64,000 nt of DNA from Mycobacterium gordonae (GTDB lineage Bacteria > Actinomycetota > Actinomycetes > Mycobacteriales > Mycobacteriaceae). Of this stretch, positions 62,816 through 64,000 are shown piece by piece (within the stretch, counting starts at the first letter, position 1; the number at the start of each line of letters is the position of its first letter). Position numbers and translations under genes: made by a program. The DNA is taken from positions 26,989 through 90,988 of the forward strand of contig NZ_LKTM01000068.1 of NCBI RefSeq assembly GCF_001417955.2. The letters run 5' to 3'. The notes beneath the pieces were generated by a model. It searched no databases. It saw only the letters and a list, made by a program, of their open reading frames with translations, and had not been told where the DNA came from.

Positions 62816-63769
62816 ATGACTGAAGGAGTTCGTGGACCGGTGTCGGCACAAGCGGAGGCCGGCGAGATTGCCCCGCTCGATGTCAACGGCTCCGGAGTCC
62901 TTCCGCCGGTCGATGCCAGAGTGCGCCGACTTTTCTGGTTCCTCGAGCGCTTCGCGCCCGCTTTGGGATCACGGTGGGCGGTCGAGTTATGGTGCACCCC
63001 ACCTGTTCTCGAGTCGGCTCTGCGCATGCCACCGGGGGTGTCCCCGGGCAGGCCAGTGGAAGCGTATTGGGATGGGCACCGGGTCGCTGGTGAGGAATGG
63101 GGCGAGGGACCGCCGATATATCTGGTACACGGCTGGGGCGGCCAGCGCGCGCATCTGGCCATCTTCGTCAAACCGCTGGTCGAGGCGGGGTATCGAGTCG
63201 TCGCGTTCGACCTGCCCAGCCACAACGAATCTGATCCAGGTGAGCTTGCGCCCGGGCGTACTACCGCCACCGAGTGCGCCGACGCGATCGCGGCCATGAT
63301 CGAGACCCACGGGCCCGCCCACGCGGTGGTGGCTCACTCACTCGGAGCCAACGCGACTGCGTTGGCGGCGGCCCAGGGCGCACCCGTAGGGCGCTTGGTC
63401 TTATTGGCGCCAATGGGCGATTTTCCGCTCTATCTCGACTGGTTCGCCGCACGCCATGGCTTCGGTCGCCGGATCCGCGCGGGCCTGCACCGTCGACTGG
63501 AAAAACGAATCGATATGCCGCTGGAAGAGACGAACATGACGCGGATCGGTCGGCGAGCCAATTACCCACCATTGCTCCTGATCCACGACCCCGACGACCC
63601 GGACAGCCCCTACGCCGCCACCGAGCGCCTGGCCACCGCGTGGCAAGGCGCACAATTCATGACCACCCAAGGGCTCGGCCGCTTGGCGCATTACCGAATC
63701 CTGCGCCACCGCCCGGCTATTCGCGCCGGGGTGGAATTCATCGGTCCAAGCACGCAGCCTGGGCCGTAG
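62816..63769 (+). CDS. Alpha/beta hydrolase
   Basis: A 317-residue serine hydrolase of unknown substrate. IYLVHGWGGQRAHLAIFVKPL is the oxyanion loop, AFDLPSHNESD the next, the nucleophile Ser175 is in VVAHSLGANATAL, the acid in IHDPDDPDSPY and the histidine in GRLAHYRILRHRPAI. ATG 62816 is chosen because the longer frame upstream starts inside the tRNA terminator; GTG 62840 is another option. No operon partner is seen. Confidence 0.8.
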   Translation: MTEGVRGPVSAQAEAGEIAPLDVNGSGVLPPVDARVRRLFWFLERFAPALGSRWAVELWCTPPVLESALRMPPGVSPGRPVEAYWDGHRVAGEEWGEGPPIYLVHGWGGQRAHLAIFVKPLVEAGYRVVAFDLPSHNESDPGELAPGRTTATECADAIAAMIETHGPAHAVVAHSLGANATALAAAQGAPVGRLVLLAPMGDFPLYLDWFAARHGFGRRIRAGLHRRLEKRIDMPLEETNMTRIGRRANYPPLLLIHDPDDPDSPYAATERLATAWQGAQFMTTQGLGRLAHYRILRHRPAIRAGVEFIGPSTQPGP

Positions 63770-63795
63770 CCCCGGCGGCGCCGTGGCCGCCGATG

Positions 63796-64000
63796 TCAGA
63801 CCTGCCCGTTGCCGCCGTCATTAGTGACCGCGTTGGCCCAGCCTGAGCCGCCGAAGCCTCCGACCCCGACAGTGCCGCCGTGACCTCCCGCGTTGGGGAA
63901 ACCGCCATTGTTGGCACCGGGGCCACCCGTCCCCCCACCGGCACCGGCTGTGCCGGCGCCGCGGGAGCCGGAGGCACCGGAGGTTCCGCGTCCTACGCCG
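63796..64000 (-). CDS. PGRS-like glycine-rich protein (C-terminal part only)
   Basis: The minus strand codes for a glycine-rich tail open at the window edge: GASGSRGAG, GGGTGGPGANNGGFPNAGGH and GWANAVTNDGGNGQV before TGA at 63796-63798. Repeated Gly-Gly-x and Asn triplets are the pattern of PGRS domains in PE_PGRS proteins, which are secreted or surface-exposed. The N-terminus, including any PE domain, lies outside the window, so the family name is provisional. Confidence 0.75.
   Translation of the reverse strand, partial: GVGRGTSGASGSRGAGTAGAGGGTGGPGANNGGFPNAGGHGGTVGVGGFGGSGWANAVTNDGGNGQV

Noticed and set aside
62737..63297. Minus-strand frame of 186 codons
   Set aside because: Antisense of the alpha/beta hydrolase and overlaps the tRNA terminator.

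Overview
This is mycobacterial DNA, most likely from a slow-growing non-tuberculous Mycobacterium. It is GC-rich throughout. Between about 3.1 kb and 56.3 kb the gene content and order follow, gene for gene and in inverted order, what I remember of M. tuberculosis Rv3228 back to Rv3193c: rsgA, aroA, SRAP, YbaK, SDR, sigH-rshA, TB7.3, pdtaS, whiB1, entC, gpm2, parA-like, rhlE, TB9.4, moeZ, lipV, adnA-adnB, nudC, mycoredoxin, uvrD2, whiB7, ABC1 kinase, DUF2342 metalloprotease, Lon/PDZ protease and UPF0182. A glycine-rich PGRS-like C-terminus at the right edge also points to the slow-growing lineage. All comparisons with M. tuberculosis are from memory; no search was run.

Layout. 1-3.1 kb: a thiolase, nitrilase and DUF302 operon on the minus strand, divergent from an HxlR-type regulator, with a perfect 10-bp-arm palindrome between them. 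3.1-6.2 kb: rsgA, aroA and an SRAP DNA-protein crosslink protein. 6.2-12.6 kb: an accessory insert holding a frameshifted 3-hydroxyacyl-CoA dehydrogenase, a decayed undecaprenyl-diphosphatase fragment, a PucR-type regulator and a fadD-phaC-phaZ cluster for medium-chain polyhydroxyalkanoate. 12.6-17.4 kb: YbaK deacylase, SDR, sigH-rshA, the 24-residue ribosomal protein bL37, TB7.3, pdtaS and whiB1. 17.4-31 kb: a lipid-kinase gene preceded by a MIRU-like repeat, a PAS-PAS-GGDEF protein, isochorismate synthase, ParA-like ATPase, RhlE helicase and several envelope proteins. 31-45.5 kb: moeZ, an alkyltransferase-like protein, the AdnAB helicase-nuclease, a potassium channel, NudC, a PknH-sensor lipoprotein, mycoredoxin and UvrD2. 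45.5-56.3 kb: whiB7 with its attenuator leader, ABC1 kinase, a RiPP-type E1-like protein beside a 57-residue protein, a PknD-like kinase, and two proteases. 56.4-61.3 kb: an accessory operon (HD hydrolase, nitroreductase, hydroxylaminobenzene-mutase-like protein, UbiX, UbiD) divergent from a GlxA/AraC regulator. 61.3-64 kb: RtcB, initiator tRNA-Met, an alpha/beta hydrolase and the PGRS-like end.

How the genes connect. The conserved core is dominated by redox and stress control (SigH/RshA, mycoredoxin, WhiB1, WhiB7, PdtaS) and by DNA/RNA maintenance (AdnAB, UvrD2, SRAP, ATL, RhlE, RtcB). The differences from M. tuberculosis are small cassettes inserted between conserved neighbours.

The points most worth attention are: (i) an MmpS-like membrane protein whose reading frame extends about 70 codons beyond its first ordinary start, to an ATC codon placed 7 nt after a TANNNT -10 hexamer; (ii) at least eight other genes with the same leaderless promoter geometry; (iii) the nitroreductase/mutase/UbiX/UbiD operon; (iv) the PHA synthase-depolymerase cluster; (v) the E1-like RiPP protein with its small partner; and (vi) two copies of one dispersed palindrome.
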